A stretch of DNA of 64,000 bases from Mucilaginibacter sp. L3T2-6 (GCF_030519355.1 NZ_JAUMKC010000003.1:124001-188000), one strand, 5' to 3'. Shown: positions 32,798 through 42,559, counted from the stretch's first letter. Made by a program: numbers and translations. Notes: generated from the sequence alone by a model not told the origin.

Positions 32798-34465
32798 ATG
32801 GAATTCCCTTTTACAATGCCTTATCCCATAGATGATAAGTACAGTACCCAGGTGGCTTATTTCTGCATGGAATACGCCGTCCACCAGGCATTAAAAATAT
32901 ACGCGGGAGGCCTTGGTTACCTGGCAGGATCATTTATGCGAAGCGCCTACGAGATGCGGCAGCATATAATTGGTATAGGTATCCTCTGGAAATATGGTTA
33001 TTACGACCAGGAGCGCAAGCCCGACCAAACAATGGACGTTCGTTTTTATGAAAAGAAATATCATTTTTTAGCAGAAACAAACATCAGGTTCACCATACAA
33101 ATAGCGGGACACGATGTTTGGGTAACTGCCTTTTATTTACCGCCGGAAAACTTCAAAACAGCGCCCCTGTTTTTGTTATCGACCGACCTGCCGGAAAATG
33201 ATTATCTCTCTCAAACCATATCGCATAAGCTTTATGACTGCAATCCGGAGACGCAGGCTGCTGCCGCGATATTGCTTGGCGAAGGGGGGGCGAAACTATT
33301 AGATAAATTGGGCTTTCAGCCGGATATTTATCACTTAAATGAGTCTCACGCATTGCCGTTGGTTTTTCACTTGTATAACAAATACCAATCGGTAGCTGAT
33401 GTAAGACGGAGGCTGGTATATACTAACCACACACCAGAGCCGGCCGGTAATCTGAAATCAGATATCTATTTTTTGTACAGAATGGGTTATGCCGGTAACC
33501 TTTCATTAGATAAATTTAAAGAATTGATAGGCAGCCGGAACGACCTGCTCGATCACACACTTACTGCTCTGCGATTTGCAGGCAAAGCCAATGCGGTTTC
33601 TAAAATGCACCTTGGCACACTAAAGGAAATGTGGAAAGATTTTGACGGCATTTGTGAAATTATTGCGATCACTAATGCACAAAATTATGTTTATTGGGCA
33701 AACCCACAGCTATATAGTGCACTTAACGCAAGTGATGATGGAGCTTTAATCCAGATTAAAAAAGCCTGTAAGCGGATGTTGTTTGAAGAAGTTGCCGACC
33801 AGTGCGGAAAGTTGATGGATCCGGATATATTAACCATTGTATTTGCAAAACGCTTCGCCGGGTATAAACGGGCCGAGCTTTTGCTTCATGATACCGCTTT
33901 TTTAAAGCATTTGCTGACAGATGAAAAAAGACCTATACAGCTTATATGGGCAGGAAAACCCTATCCCACTGATTACACAGCCATTGCAAGCTTTGACAGT
34001 ATAGTCAATCTATGTAAAACTTTTCGTAATTGTGCCATTCTTACCGGCTATGAATTAAACTTGTCGCGTTTGCTTAAACAGGGAGCGGATGTTTGGCTGA
34101 ACACGCCCAGGCTGACGCACGAAGCGTCAGGGACAAGCGGAATGTCGGCAGCTATGAATGGTTGCGTTAATGTATCGATCCCGGATGGGTGGTTCCCGGA
34201 ATTTGCACGCGACGGCTTTAACAGTTTCATTATTCCGGACACTGAAGTTATCGAACACAAATTTCAGCAGGACGAAACGGACGCTCACAATTTATACAAC
34301 TTACTATCGCAAACTGTTATACCCATGTATTATGATCGCCCGCAGGAATGGTTATCAATTATAAAACACAGCATGGCCGATGTTATCCCGCAATTTGACA
34401 GCAACAGGATGGCAGACGAATATTACACTGCATTGTATGCAAAAGGCGGGATGAAGGTAATTTAA
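32798..34465 (+). CDS. Alpha-glucan phosphorylase-like protein (GT35), PLP lysine absent
   Basis: 555 residues. GT35-type features include AYFCMEYAVHQALKIYAGGL (substrate-side glycine loop), LDKLGFQPDIYHLNESHA and IVFAKRFAGYKRAELLL. The segment that normally reads EASGTSGMK, whose Lys holds pyridoxal phosphate, reads EASGTSGMSAAMNG here, with S450 in place of Lys. The protein is also shorter than typical members (about 700-850). It may use another mechanism, act as a binding or regulatory protein, or be a glycosyltransferase variant of a Bacteroidota subgroup. Its neighbours are transport and stress-type genes, with no glycogen genes nearby. Confidence 0.75.
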   Translation: MEFPFTMPYPIDDKYSTQVAYFCMEYAVHQALKIYAGGLGYLAGSFMRSAYEMRQHIIGIGILWKYGYYDQERKPDQTMDVRFYEKKYHFLAETNIRFTIQIAGHDVWVTAFYLPPENFKTAPLFLLSTDLPENDYLSQTISHKLYDCNPETQAAAAILLGEGGAKLLDKLGFQPDIYHLNESHALPLVFHLYNKYQSVADVRRRLVYTNHTPEPAGNLKSDIYFLYRMGYAGNLSLDKFKELIGSRNDLLDHTLTALRFAGKANAVSKMHLGTLKEMWKDFDGICEIIAITNAQNYVYWANPQLYSALNASDDGALIQIKKACKRMLFEEVADQCGKLMDPDILTIVFAKRFAGYKRAELLLHDTAFLKHLLTDEKRPIQLIWAGKPYPTDYTAIASFDSIVNLCKTFRNCAILTGYELNLSRLLKQGADVWLNTPRLTHEASGTSGMSAAMNGCVNVSIPDGWFPEFARDGFNSFIIPDTEVIEHKFQQDETDAHNLYNLLSQTVIPMYYDRPQEWLSIIKHSMADVIPQFDSNRMADEYYTALYAKGGMKVI

Positions 34466-34469
34466 TTCT

Positions 34470-34841
34470 TCATGCTTCAAGCCAGTTACTTTTCTCTTCA
34501 AACAATGCCCTGGGATCAAAAACCACCCTTATCGAATTTATCTTCCCGTCTTTAAGATGATACCATCCGCTGCAAAGTATGGTAGCTTTCCCCATATCGA
34601 TATCATAAAACACCGCTACGTCATCCTCATCGACCCAAATCTTTTTGATGTCGTATTTAAATTTCATTTTTTCCATATCGCCGATGTAGGTGTCGCCGCC
34701 ATCGCGGGTACCCATTACGCCAGCAAAGCTGACATCGTCGCTCAAATACCGCCTGGCATTTTTAAAATCTTCGTTGTTCAAAGCTTTCAAAAAGGCGGTT
34801 ACTGTTGTTACTGATTCGATGGTTATTTCGGGTATTTGCAT
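34470..34841 (-). CDS. SnoaL/NTF2-like protein, 123 aa
   Basis: Start placed at the ATG at 34,841 (MQIPEITIESVTTVTAFLKA). The cone-shaped NTF2-like fold is suggested by an N-terminal helix pair (ALNNEDFKNARRYLSDDVSF), then strands with VAVFYDIDMGKATILCSGWY and NSIRVVFDPRALF. Such small proteins include isomerases and many of unknown role. It is convergent with the phosphorylase-like gene (4 bp apart) and divergent from the lysozyme gene. Function is not assigned. Confidence 0.75.
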   Translation of the reverse strand: MQIPEITIESVTTVTAFLKALNNEDFKNARRYLSDDVSFAGVMGTRDGGDTYIGDMEKMKFKYDIKKIWVDEDDVAVFYDIDMGKATILCSGWYHLKDGKINSIRVVFDPRALFEEKSNWLEA

Positions 34842-34905
34842 GATGTAATATTTTGGTATAAAATATAAACTGCTCAAAAATTAAAAGGTTCTGTATTTTT
34901 GCTTT

Positions 34906-35799
34906 GTGACAACTCCCCGAAAAAAGGGCTTACCGCCAAAAAAGTCTTTCAGTGCCAAGAGTCCTTCGAAGGCGCGCAAGCGGCAATCGAAAAATAAAAA
35001 AGCAAACTCTTTTTCATCCGTCTGGAAAATTGCCCTTGCTGCTCTGTTGCTCGTTGTGCTCTCGCCGTTTTATTACGGGTATGTAGTGAAATTTTTCAGT
35101 TCTACGTGGCGCTGGGTGTGCGATATAGGAACAGACCGGCATTACCGTAATTATAAAAGCTTTAATATAAAAATACCGGACAATTACAGCATCCATGGTA
35201 TTGATGTTTCTTACTACCAGGGCCGCATTGACTGGCGTCGTGTAAAGAATATGCGGGAGCGCGATGTGCAAATCAGCTTTGCCTTTATAAAGGCAACCGA
35301 AGGTTTATTGGTTACGGATCCTTACTTTCAGCGCAACTGGCGGGAGGCGCCAAAGGCTGGGATTGTTTGCGGCGCCTATCATTATTTTCGCCCCAAGGCT
35401 AACGGGAAGTGGCAGGCAACGTTCTTTCTGCAAAACGTAAAAACTGAAAAAGGGGATTTACCAATGGCAGTTGATGTGGAGGAACTGGATGGCGTGGCCC
35501 CCGCTAAAATGCGTACCGAACTGAAGGCCTACCTAAAACATATTGAAACAAAAACCGGCATCAGGCCGATAATCTACTCCGGCCTCAAATTTTACCAGGA
35601 TAACCTGCAGGGCTATTTCGAGGATTATTATTTATGGATTGCCAATTATTATCAGCCCAAACTGAACATTGCCGCCACGGCAAAACTAAAATTCTGGCAG
35701 CACAGCGATAAGGCTAAAGTGAACGGCACCTACCACGCGACAGACTTCGATGCCTTTAACGGCGATAGTCTAGCTTTCAGGAGGTTACTGGTTAAATAA
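34906..35799 (+). CDS. Glycoside hydrolase family 25 lysozyme
   Basis: 297 residues starting at GTG 34,906. A Lys/Arg-rich N-terminus is followed by a membrane helix (VWKIALAALLLVVLSPFYYG), so it is probably a type II membrane-anchored periplasmic enzyme. The GH25 domain (about residues 100-297) has the hallmark HGIDVSYYQGRIDW, with the conserved Asp, and MAVDVEELDG, carrying the catalytic acid region. It would cleave the MurNAc-GlcNAc bond of peptidoglycan during cell-wall turnover. Confidence 0.9.
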   Translation: MTTPRKKGLPPKKSFSAKSPSKARKRQSKNKKANSFSSVWKIALAALLLVVLSPFYYGYVVKFFSSTWRWVCDIGTDRHYRNYKSFNIKIPDNYSIHGIDVSYYQGRIDWRRVKNMRERDVQISFAFIKATEGLLVTDPYFQRNWREAPKAGIVCGAYHYFRPKANGKWQATFFLQNVKTEKGDLPMAVDVEELDGVAPAKMRTELKAYLKHIETKTGIRPIIYSGLKFYQDNLQGYFEDYYLWIANYYQPKLNIAATAKLKFWQHSDKAKVNGTYHATDFDAFNGDSLAFRRLLVK

Positions 35800-35884
35800 T
35801 TTAATCGGCTGGGTTTAAGACAATTGCAATTAAATTGCATTACCTGCGCAATAATAAGTGTTAATTTATGTTAATATTTTCGAA

Positions 35885-35911
35885 CACTAAAATTATAGTT
35901 ATATTTTAGTG
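35885..35911. promoter_or_regulatory. Perfect 9-bp inverted repeat upstream of TonB-type gene
   Basis: CACTAAAAT (35,885-35,893) and ATTTTAGTG (35,903-35,911) with a 9-base spacer, ending 16 bp before the ATG at 35,928. Its position suggests an operator or a leader hairpin that could cover the ribosome site. No regulator is identified. Confidence 0.45.
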
Positions 35912-35927
35912 CGGGAAAACCTTATAT

Positions 35928-38735
35928 ATGAAATTCACAATTGTACTATTAACCGCCTGTCTGTTATTGTCTTTTTCTGCCTCTGCACAAACCCCCTATA
36001 CTGTTAAAGGCTCAGTGATCGACACTACCACCAACACTAAACTGGTAAATTCAACGGTAAGCGTGCTTAACGCAAAGGACTCCACCCTTGTGCGCTTTAC
36101 ACGTGTAAATTCTGCCGGGGCATTTTCGTTAGATAACCTAAAAAAAGGAAAATTCATCCTGCTGGTTACTTACCCGGAGTTTGCCGACTATGTGGAAACT
36201 TTCACGCTCGATTCAGTTAACACTAAACACAATTTCGGCAAGATCAGCATGCTGCTAAAAGCCAAGCTTTTGGCGGATGTTGTAATTAAAGGCACCCGCG
36301 CCGCTATTAAAATAAAGGGCGACACAACGGAGTTCGACCCGCGCGCATTCAAGATACAGCCTAACGCAACCGTGGAGGATTTGCTAAAGCAACTTCCTGG
36401 AATACAGGTAGATAAAGACGGTAAAATTACCGCCCAGGGACAAACCGTACCGAAAGTACTGGTTGACGGGGAGGAATTTTTTGGCGATGACCCTACGCTG
36501 GTAACTAAAAACCTCCGCGCCGATATGGTGGATAAGGTTCAGCTTTATGACAAAAAGAGCGACCAGGCTACATTTACCGGTATTGATGATGGCGAAAAAA
36601 CCAAGACCATTAACGTGCAGCTGAAGGCCGACAAAAAGAATGGTTATTTTGGTAAGGCAGAGGGCGGCGTCGGCACCGACGGCTATTACGCCACGTCCCT
36701 GATGTTTAACCGCTTCAAGGGCAAAACTAAATTTTCTGCCTATGGCATAATGGGCAATAACGGCAAGGTTGGCCTTGGCTGGGAAGACTCTCAAAAATAT
36801 GGCAACGGTACAGGGAATGTGGAGTTTGGCGACGATGGTGGCGTAATGTTTTTCTTTAACGGCGGCAGCGACGACGGCCTTGATTCATTTAGCGGGCAAT
36901 ATAACGGACAAGGCATTCCGCTTGCGCGTACCGCAGGAGTACATTACGATACCAAATTCAACAAGGATAACCAGGCACTGAACCTGAACTATAAAATTGG
37001 ATCATTAACTGTGGACGGCACAGAAAACACCCTGAGTCAAAATAACACGCCCGAAGGCCCGATAAACAGTAACTCAGACAGGAATTATCATAATTACATT
37101 TTCCGCCAGAAATTGGACGGTATGTACACAATTAAGTTTGATACCACCCAGAATCTTAAAGTAACTTTTGATGCGACCCTAAAACATGGCCAAACCCTAA
37201 GTAACTACGATTATCAAAGCCAACGTGCAGACGGCAGCATGATCAGTACTAACACCCGGGACGTGATTAACAATACCAGTGGCAAGATATTCGACATGAG
37301 CGCCTTTTATACTAAGAAGTTTAAGAAAAAAGGCCGCACATTCTCTCTGAGTCTTACCGAGAATGTAAACCAGGCGGATGCACATGGCTTTTTGAAGTAC
37401 AACCAGAATTTTTTCAATGTTGCCGGCGTTAACGATAGCACAGCAGTTACCGATCAGTTTAAAAGCAGTAAAACCAACAGTGCGGTGCTAACCACCAATG
37501 CTACCTACACCGAACCGCTGGCCAAAGACTTTTCGCTGATTGTTAATTATGCCTTTAAAACCAGCCATGGCACATCAGACCAGCGGTCATTCGATCAGTC
37601 TGTACCTGGCGATTACAATGTCCAGGTTGATTCACTGAGCAATGACTATCGACTAAATGAAATTTCAAACCAGGTGGGCGCCAATTTCAACATAAAATCA
37701 AAAAAGACTTCCCTCAATTTCGGGACACGCGTATCCAGCGTAAATTTCGATCAGCTTAACCAGTTCACCAATGTGCCGTTTAAACGTACCTTTATTAACT
37801 GGGCACCTCAGGCATTTTTCCAATATAGGATAGGTAAACAGGAGTCAATTTATGCTTATTATAACGGCAATACCACTCAACCCAGTATTAACCAGATTCA
37901 GCCGGTAGCTAATAACAGCAATCCTAACAATATTGTGGTGGGTAATCCAGACCTGCGACCATCATTCGGAAATCGGTTCAACCTGTCTTACAATTCTTAT
38001 AAAGTAATCAGCGGGCAATCTATTGGTATATATGGCAGCTATTCGTTCACCAGTAATCCCATTATCAGCAATGTTAAAACCGATGTGGAGACTGATAAGT
38101 CCGTTAGCCAATATGTAAACCTGACCAACAAAACACCTTTCAACTTTAATTTCAGCGGTTATTATGATAAAAAAATAAGCGGAATTGATCTTAATGCCGG
38201 CATTCGTTTATCAGGCAATGGAAGTACTTCGTATAGTATATCAAACGATGTGCTGAACAAAACTAAGTACAACACTTATTCCGCTCAGCTGAATTTCTCC
38301 AAGTACAAGGAGAAGAAGTATGACTTTTATGCTTCTTTCGGCCCGAGCTATACATTCAGTAATTCGTCATTGCTTACAAATGTTAATAACAACGGCAGGG
38401 GCTTCAGGGCCGACGGTAACGTAAACTTTTACCTTCCGGGCAAATTCCAGATAGGCTCGGACGTTGAATATCAATACACAGCAAAAACACAAACTTTTAA
38501 CCAGGACTTAAAAAAGACCCTGCTGAATGCTAGTCTGGTAAAAACCTTTTTTAAGAACGACGACCTTAAACTAGCTTTAACGGCTAACGACCTGCTGAAT
38601 CAGAATGTTGGGTTCAGTCGTACGGTTCAGGGTAACTATATACAGCAGGATAGCTACACCACTATTAAAAGATATTTTATGTTTACCGTTACCTGGAATT
38701 TTAACAGCATGAACGCCCTGAGCGCAAAGAAATAA
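35928..38735 (+). CDS. TonB-dependent-like outer-membrane beta-barrel protein
   Basis: 935 residues. Signal peptide (MKFTIVLLTACLLLSFSASA), then a carboxypeptidase-regulatory-like domain (about 24-105, YTVKGSVIDTTTNTKLVNST), a plug-like region (TVEDLLKQLPGIQVDKDGKI, VLVDGEEFFGDDP) and a long beta-barrel of the outer-membrane protein family type 3. The lone hydrophobic and aromatic C-terminal strand reads YFMFTVTWNF, shortly before the end. The substrate is unknown; no SusD partner is adjacent, which argues against a glycan utilisation locus. The next gene, a GLPGLI protein, starts one base after its stop, a frequent pairing in this phylum. Confidence 0.88.
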   Translation: MKFTIVLLTACLLLSFSASAQTPYTVKGSVIDTTTNTKLVNSTVSVLNAKDSTLVRFTRVNSAGAFSLDNLKKGKFILLVTYPEFADYVETFTLDSVNTKHNFGKISMLLKAKLLADVVIKGTRAAIKIKGDTTEFDPRAFKIQPNATVEDLLKQLPGIQVDKDGKITAQGQTVPKVLVDGEEFFGDDPTLVTKNLRADMVDKVQLYDKKSDQATFTGIDDGEKTKTINVQLKADKKNGYFGKAEGGVGTDGYYATSLMFNRFKGKTKFSAYGIMGNNGKVGLGWEDSQKYGNGTGNVEFGDDGGVMFFFNGGSDDGLDSFSGQYNGQGIPLARTAGVHYDTKFNKDNQALNLNYKIGSLTVDGTENTLSQNNTPEGPINSNSDRNYHNYIFRQKLDGMYTIKFDTTQNLKVTFDATLKHGQTLSNYDYQSQRADGSMISTNTRDVINNTSGKIFDMSAFYTKKFKKKGRTFSLSLTENVNQADAHGFLKYNQNFFNVAGVNDSTAVTDQFKSSKTNSAVLTTNATYTEPLAKDFSLIVNYAFKTSHGTSDQRSFDQSVPGDYNVQVDSLSNDYRLNEISNQVGANFNIKSKKTSLNFGTRVSSVNFDQLNQFTNVPFKRTFINWAPQAFFQYRIGKQESIYAYYNGNTTQPSINQIQPVANNSNPNNIVVGNPDLRPSFGNRFNLSYNSYKVISGQSIGIYGSYSFTSNPIISNVKTDVETDKSVSQYVNLTNKTPFNFNFSGYYDKKISGIDLNAGIRLSGNGSTSYSISNDVLNKTKYNTYSAQLNFSKYKEKKYDFYASFGPSYTFSNSSLLTNVNNNGRGFRADGNVNFYLPGKFQIGSDVEYQYTAKTQTFNQDLKKTLLNASLVKTFFKNDDLKLALTANDLLNQNVGFSRTVQGNYIQQDSYTTIKRYFMFTVTWNFNSMNALSAKK

Positions 38736-38736
38736 A

Positions 38737-39519
38737 ATGAAGATGAAAATTTTAGCAATAATCCTATCGGGCTCGTTACTGCTTTGCTTAACGCCTGCTT
38801 TTGCCCAAAACGCCCATTTTACTAATTCGGGTGTAATAGAGTACGAGAAATCGGTAAACATGTTTGCCCTGCTGAAAAAACAGGTAGAGCAATACAAAGA
38901 CGACAGTTTTCTTGAACAGGCCTATGATTCATACCGTAAGAGCCAGCCGCAGTTTAAAAAACTGAAAAGCACACTTAGTTTTAGTGACGGCAGAACTGAG
39001 TTTGTTCCAGCGGAAGCAGAGGAAAGCCGGATGTTTTTCAGTAACAATGCCATGGTGAACCAAAATAACACCATTTTTACCGACTGTAATTCCGGTACGT
39101 TTGTCAGCCAGAAATCGGTTTTTGAAGAAACCTTTTTGGTAAAAGATAGCACCCGAAAAATCAACTGGAAAATAACCGACGAGACCCGCGAGATTGCCGG
39201 TTTTATGTGCCGACGCGCCAACGCCCTTATTCTCGATTCTATTTACGTGGTTGCATTTTATACTGAAAGAATCCCGACGCCGGGTGGGCCCGAGTCGTTC
39301 ACAGGCCTGCCTGGCATGATATTGGGAGTAGCACTTCCGCACGAAAATATTACCTGGTTTGCCACCAAAGTGACTGAAAAGGTTGTGGACGAAAAAGCAT
39401 TGACGCCGCCCAAGAAAGGTAAGCCTACCGACAATAAGGGCCTTCGCAAAACGCTCGATAATGCCATGAAGGATTGGGGCAACTGGGGCCAAACCTACTG
39501 GAAAGCATTTTTGATATGA
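38737..39519 (+). CDS. GLPGLI family secreted protein
   Basis: 260 residues with a signal peptide (MKMKILAIILSGSLLLCLTP, cleavage likely at AFA-Q). The family-defining motif is present as SFTGLPGMILGVAL, followed by the usual WFATKV strand. A cysteine segment (TREIAGFMCRRANALI) precedes it. GLPGLI proteins are Bacteroidota-specific, probably periplasmic or exported, and of unknown function; many are coupled to the preceding TonB-type protein, as here with a 1-bp gap. Confidence 0.92.
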   Translation: MKMKILAIILSGSLLLCLTPAFAQNAHFTNSGVIEYEKSVNMFALLKKQVEQYKDDSFLEQAYDSYRKSQPQFKKLKSTLSFSDGRTEFVPAEAEESRMFFSNNAMVNQNNTIFTDCNSGTFVSQKSVFEETFLVKDSTRKINWKITDETREIAGFMCRRANALILDSIYVVAFYTERIPTPGGPESFTGLPGMILGVALPHENITWFATKVTEKVVDEKALTPPKKGKPTDNKGLRKTLDNAMKDWGNWGQTYWKAFLI

Positions 39520-39534
39520 CGGTTTGAATTTTGG

Positions 39535-39557
39535 TTTGAAGCAAAAGTAGCTTCAAA
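39535..39557 (+). terminator. Stem-loop after the GLPGLI gene
   Basis: TTTGAAGC (39,535-39,542) pairs with GCTTCAAA (39,550-39,557) around a 7-base loop, then TTTC follows. It starts 15 bp beyond the stop codon at 39,519 and should end the TonB-GLPGLI transcript. Confidence 0.6.
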
Positions 39558-39784
39558 TTTCATATCTTCACCTGCGGAACCGGAAACCTTGCTGGCGAGG
39601 GACGTTAGCTGTCAAATTCATGCAGACAAAGTTATTGTGTTGGCGGACAGCGAAGCGGAAAGAAATATGTAAGTTAGAGCGGGCAAAGCGCTAACTATGC
39701 TGGAAAATGAACAAGAAACGCTTAGAAATAAAAGCGCTTGCATTTTTAGTATACGGTTACGTCATGTTATATCAAACTTCGTCT

Positions 39785-40369
39785 ATGTTCGACCTGCTGC
39801 TGACTAATATCGCTAAATATATTCACCTTACGGAAGAAGAGAAAGTAACGTTTGTTGCGTGCCTCAAGCCCATTCAAATAAAACGCAAACAATTTGTGCT
39901 GAATGAAGGCGAAATATGCCGCAACTCTGTTTTCGTGAATAACGGCTGCCTGCGCGGATTTACTGTCGACAAAAATGGCATTGAACATGTTTTGAGTTTT
40001 GCGCCCCCAGGCTGGTGGATTGCCGATATGTACAGCCTGATTTCGCAAAAGCCCGGCATATTAAATATTGAAGCACTGGAAGATACTGAAGCTCTCATTC
40101 TGTCAAAAGCGGGGCAGGAAAAGCTATACCACGAAATACCCAAGTTTGAGCGTTTCTTTCGCATCCTCACCGAAAACTCGCTGGTAGCCAACCAGCAACG
40201 CATTATTGATAATATGAGCCTGACTGCAGAAGAGCGGTACAGCATTTTCTGCAAGCGTTACCCAACGCTTATTGATCATCTTCCGCAAAAACAGATCGCA
40301 TCTTACATTGGTGTTACACCAGAATTCTTTAGCAGGATGCGTGCTGAAATGGTTCGAAAAAAAAAGTAA
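39785..40369 (+). CDS. Crp/Fnr family transcriptional regulator, 194 aa
   Basis: Start placed at the ATG at 39,785 (MFDLLLTNIAKYIHLTEEEK), matching the usual N-terminus of this subgroup; the longer frame upstream is unlikely. The cyclic-nucleotide-binding barrel spans about 15-115 (FVLNEGEICRNSVFVNNGCL), and the HTH lies near the C-terminus (LPQKQIASYIGVTPEFFSRM). It lies upstream of the pirin gene in the same direction and may regulate it. Ligand unknown. Confidence 0.9.
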   Translation: MFDLLLTNIAKYIHLTEEEKVTFVACLKPIQIKRKQFVLNEGEICRNSVFVNNGCLRGFTVDKNGIEHVLSFAPPGWWIADMYSLISQKPGILNIEALEDTEALILSKAGQEKLYHEIPKFERFFRILTENSLVANQQRIIDNMSLTAEERYSIFCKRYPTLIDHLPQKQIASYIGVTPEFFSRMRAEMVRKKK

Positions 40370-40496
40370 TAAAGCATTCCGGTTTTCACATTTTATTCTC
40401 AGTTGTCATTCGGCTGCATTTCTTAATCTACATCATGTTTTCCATCAAAGCCAGGCCGTAAATTTGTTCTGTCAATCAAAAAGAGGAACAATTAAA

Positions 40497-41213
40497 ATGG
40501 CGAACACCGTATTACATAAAGCCGAAACCCGCGGGCATGCAAGCCACGGCTGGCTTAACAGCTACCACTCATTCAGCTTTGCAAGCTATTATAACCCCGA
40601 GCGGATGCACTTTGGCGCATTGCGCGTTTTAAACGACGACACCGTTGCCCCCGGCATGGGCTTTGGTAAGCACCCGCACGATAACATGGAAATTATCTCG
40701 ATCCCGCTCGAAGGCGACCTGGAGCACAAAGACAGCATGGACAATGTTGCCGTAATAAAAAATGGCGATATACAAGCTATGAGTGCTGGTACAGGCATAT
40801 TCCACAGCGAATACAACAAAAACCGTGAGCAGACTGTAAAATTTCTGCAGATATGGGTTTATCCCAATAAAAAGAACGTCGAACCCCGTTATGACCAGAT
40901 TACCTTAAACCTGGAAGACAGGCACAACAAATTGCAGCAAATACTTTCTCCAAATCCAGGCGATGAGGGTGTATGGATTCACCAGAATGCATGGTTTCAT
41001 CTCGGCAAATTCGACAAGGGCTTGAGTACAGAATATACCGTTAAAGGTAAAGGCAACGGCGTTTACGTGTTCGTACTTACCGGGGATGTAACGGTTAATA
41101 ACCAACTGCTGAACACCCGCGATGGTTATGGTATCTGGGATACTGATAAATTCACTATCACCGCCGAAACCGATGCGGAGTTTTTGCTGATGGAAGTGCC
41201 GATGGAGTTTTAA
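40497..41213 (+). CDS. Pirin family protein (bicupin)
   Basis: 238 residues from the ATG at 40,497, preceded by AAGAGGAA; the open frame upstream overlaps the regulator and is not coding. The pirin motif is clear: RGHASHGWLNSYHSFSFASY, then GFGKHPHDNMEIISIPLEGD with metal-binding histidines, and GIFHSEYNKN. Pirins bind Fe(II) and may act as quercetinases or redox sensors. It follows the Crp/Fnr gene by about 127 bp. Confidence 0.92.
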   Translation: MANTVLHKAETRGHASHGWLNSYHSFSFASYYNPERMHFGALRVLNDDTVAPGMGFGKHPHDNMEIISIPLEGDLEHKDSMDNVAVIKNGDIQAMSAGTGIFHSEYNKNREQTVKFLQIWVYPNKKNVEPRYDQITLNLEDRHNKLQQILSPNPGDEGVWIHQNAWFHLGKFDKGLSTEYTVKGKGNGVYVFVLTGDVTVNNQLLNTRDGYGIWDTDKFTITAETDAEFLLMEVPMEF

Positions 41214-41340
41214 TTTGGTGAAAGGATAAAGGCGAAGGGCGAAAGGAGTGCGAAGCGGTGTTGAGTGCGGAATAATTTGACTTTTACATCCACCTCCTTT
41301 AATGCTTCCGCTTTTTACTTTTCGCCTTTCAGCTAAAAAT

Positions 41341-41640
41341 ATGAAGACACAAATTTTGGCCATTGGCAGGCACCCTGAAATACTTCAGACGGTGGTACGG
41401 CTTGTAAATACCAATCCCGAATGGGAATGCAAGGGGGTTAGTACCGATGATGAGGCGGTGCTTGCATTCAGTATCCAAAGCTATAACATGGTGTTGTTGG
41501 GCGGCGGTATTGAAGAAGAAAGCGAAGAACGATTATGTGCGGCATTCAGGGCAATTAATCCGGACATTATCATTGTACAGCATTACGGCGGCGGTAGTGG
41601 TTTGCTTACAGCCGAAATTTACGAGGCGTTGGCCCGGTGA
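41341..41640 (+). CDS. Small receiver-like hypothetical protein, 99 aa
   Basis: Start placed at the ATG at 41,341 (MKTQILAIGRHPEILQTVVR). The sequence has alternating beta-alpha character (ILAIGRHPE, YNMVLLGGGI, PDIIIVQHYGGGSGLL), like a small Rossmann or receiver-like fold. The conserved phosphorylatable Asp of true receivers is not evident; MVLLGGGI stands where D would be. It is probably a degenerate receiver-like protein of Sphingobacteriaceae. It lies 80 bp upstream of the alpha/beta hydrolase gene and may share its transcript. Confidence 0.6.
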   Translation: MKTQILAIGRHPEILQTVVRLVNTNPEWECKGVSTDDEAVLAFSIQSYNMVLLGGGIEEESEERLCAAFRAINPDIIIVQHYGGGSGLLTAEIYEALAR

Positions 41641-41720
41641 AAGGTGCTGTGGCCGACATATGCTTCGGAACATCAAACAGGCGTCAAGTTTAATATTATT
41701 CACACTAAAATCAAACGAAA

Positions 41721-42542
41721 ATGAGCACAATTAAAGTAAAAGACGGAACTGAAATTTATTACAAAGATTGGGGAACCGGTCAACCGATCGTTTTTCATCA
41801 CGGCTGGCCTTTATCCGGCGACGATTGGGATGGACAAATGATGTTTTTCCTGCAGCAGGGATACCGGGTGATAGCTCATGACCGCCGCGGACACGGCAGG
41901 TCCAGCCAGACAGCGGTTGGCAATGATATGGACACTTATGCTGCTGATGTGGCTGAGCTTGTTGAGGCGCTCGACTTAAAAGAGGCAATACATATCGGAC
42001 ACTCAACGGGAGGCGGAGAAGTTATTCGCTATGTTGCAAAACATGGAAAAGGGCGTGTGGCCAAAGCTGTGCTGATAAGCGCCGTTACACCGTTAATGCT
42101 ACAAACCGAGAGTAATCCCGATGGCATCCCGATGTCGGTTTTTGATGAAATACGCGAGGGTACCGCTACCAACAGGCAGCAATATTTCCAGGATTTTACG
42201 CTTCCGTTTTACGGTTATAACCGCGAAGGAGCGAATATAAAGCAGGGAGTTAGAGACAACTGGTGGCGCCAGGGAATGATGGGAGGAATAAAGGCGCATT
42301 ACGACTGTATCAAAGCCTTTTCGGAAACCGATTTTACAGAAGACCTCAAAAACGTAGATGTACCTGTGTTGGTGATGCATGGCGAGGATGACCAGATAGT
42401 TCCGTTTGCGCTTACTGCCTTAAAGGCCGTGAAGCTCCTTAAAAACGGGTCACTTGTATCATACCCCGGTTTTCCGCATGGTATGCCTACTACTGAAGCT
42501 GCCACCATTAATAAAGATCTATTGGCGTTTATTAAAGCTTAA
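41721..42542 (+). CDS. Alpha/beta hydrolase, non-heme chloroperoxidase/esterase type
   Basis: 273 residues. The catalytic nucleophile S95 lies in GHSTGGGE, the oxyanion region is HHGWPLSGDDW, the acid is in VLVMHGEDDQIVPF and the histidine in YPGFPHGMPTTEA. These match the cofactor-free haloperoxidase/arylesterase group. It probably hydrolyses small esters, with perhydrolysis as a side activity. Cytosolic, no signal peptide. A stem-loop terminator follows. Confidence 0.92.
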   Translation: MSTIKVKDGTEIYYKDWGTGQPIVFHHGWPLSGDDWDGQMMFFLQQGYRVIAHDRRGHGRSSQTAVGNDMDTYAADVAELVEALDLKEAIHIGHSTGGGEVIRYVAKHGKGRVAKAVLISAVTPLMLQTESNPDGIPMSVFDEIREGTATNRQQYFQDFTLPFYGYNREGANIKQGVRDNWWRQGMMGGIKAHYDCIKAFSETDFTEDLKNVDVPVLVMHGEDDQIVPFALTALKAVKLLKNGSLVSYPGFPHGMPTTEAATINKDLLAFIKA

Positions 42543-42559
42543 ACCCAAAGTTTGAACTT

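Noticed and set aside
39707..39784. Longer start for the Crp/Fnr gene
   Set aside because: The extra residues do not fit the subgroup, while the ATG at 39,785 gives the expected N-terminus.
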